In this document: positions 63,040 to 63,500 of the stretch, piece after piece
Position numbering within the stretch: position 1 is the stretch's first letter
Layout: each line of letters begins with the position of its first letter
From: Symbiodinium natans
Taxonomy: Eukaryota; Sar; Dinophyceae; Suessiales; Symbiodiniaceae
Length of the DNA: 63,500 nucleotides
NCBI GenBank assembly: GCA_905221605.1
Contig: CAJNDS010001001.1
Location: 675,549-739,048 of the forward strand
Direction of reading: 5' to 3'
Translations under genes and position numbers: made by a program
The notes under the pieces: model-generated
Told to the model about the DNA's origin: nothing
The model's database searches: none
Seen by the model: the letters and a program-made list of their open reading frames with translations, nothing else

Positions 63040-63500
63040 TGGACATGTGAGTAGGTGTGCGTGTGTGTGCGCGCGTAGTACGTACTATATAGAGTCTTCG
63101 TCGGCATGAAATGGGGAGACGGACTCGCGAACAGAAAAAACAAATCCTCGCCACCCGCAGCATGGGAAAGCTCATAGCTTGGTGGGTTCCAGCTACAGCC
63201 CCCTCAGATCTACTTTCCAGCCTTGGGGTCTGGTGAGTGGATCAAAAAACTTCTCATGAGCCTCGACGATCCCAAATAATCACCTTCGATGGCCCCGACT
63301 GGAGCCACAAAGTAAGGCAAGTCTGGTAACCTGGTAAACCGCTACACTCTGAACCCGAAACCCTGATGCCCTCCCCTAAACCCTAACCCTAAACCCTAAA
63401 CCCTAAAGCGTACTCCCAGGTCCTCCAGATGCCAGCCACAACTCAGGTATCCGCTGGCTACAGACATGTCCCGCGGCACGTCCGTCACCAAGGTCCCCAC
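63040..63500. other. Right edge: GT repeat, telomere units, unassigned sequence
   Basis: GTGTGCGTGTGTGTGCGCGCG at about 63055-63076, a fragment CGCCACCCGC (63149) resembling the retroposon tail, and six CCCTAAA units near 63375-63407. No convincing exon seen. Confidence 0.5.

Larger units (their letters stand above)
1..63500. repeat. Window-wide interspersed telomere-like arrays
   Basis: Short to medium arrays of TTTAGGG or CCCTAAA, usually 2-20 units, occur every few hundred bases in both orientations, often next to degenerate units (TTCAGGG, TTTGGGG, TTTCGGG). Larger perfect arrays lie near 1830-1933, 2405-2527, 7744-7860, 16567-16670, 17517-17620, 29102-29170, 36465-36550, 42018-42118, 42385-42465, 51118-51247, 52975-53070 and 61475-61527. 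They fall inside introns of the two reconstructed genes. Stretches without them are rare: about 8.3-9.4, 9.5-11.3, 28.2-29.1, 47.4-48.2 and 49.3-51.1 kb. Confidence 0.95.

Noticed and set aside
1-63500. CRISPR array or bacterial operons
   Set aside because: Repeats are 7-nt telomere units or foldbacks without regular spacers; genes are split by introns, so the DNA is eukaryotic nuclear.

Overview
This is eukaryotic nuclear DNA from a protist with plant-type telomere repeats (CCCTAAA/TTTAGGG). It most resembles a dinoflagellate: two genes I could reconstruct have many small exons, the introns use GT, GC and GA donors with AG|G acceptors, and candidate genes lie in long one-directional blocks. 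No spliced-leader sequence was found, so the lineage is an inference. The window opens with about ten perfect CCCTAAA repeats in the orientation expected of a left chromosome end. Telomere-like arrays then recur every few hundred bases, in both orientations, across nearly all of the 63.5 kb. || Layout: 0-8 kb is mostly minus-strand coding-like islands. 8.3-11 kb is a divergent switch zone with a giant foldback (8.33-9.15 kb) and a diverged tandem repeat (9.5-10.96 kb). 12.3-27.8 kb is a run of plus-strand coding-like islands. 28.2-29.1 kb is a telomere-poor, AT-richer convergent zone. 29.3-62.5 kb is almost entirely minus-strand coding-like, with a few plus-strand exceptions near 40.4-41.3, 49.6 and 62.6 kb. 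|| Two genes are well supported after manual splicing, because every exon joins in frame and carries family motifs: an SGNH-type hydrolase (38411 to 33921, nine exons, about 290 aa) and a CREG-like secreted protein (61392 to 59488, seven exons, about 235 aa). A third, single-exon Cys-rich protein (50591 to 50217) is likely real. Two U6 snRNA-like sequences lie on the minus strand. Many more islands look like exons but cannot be assigned to families; they are given with low confidence, since 40-50 codons open in one frame is weak evidence in this base composition. Most listed ORFs contain telomere translations (runs such as NPKP or GFRV) and are not genes. || The unusual theme is how introns are built. 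Introns contain telomere arrays and short foldback (MITE-like) elements, and several are bounded by 8-24 bp direct copies of exon sequence, as if insertion of telomeric DNA or a foldback element created the intron. In the clearest cases the intron is nothing but a telomere array plus the duplication (34018-34072), or nothing but one foldback element (55206-55321).
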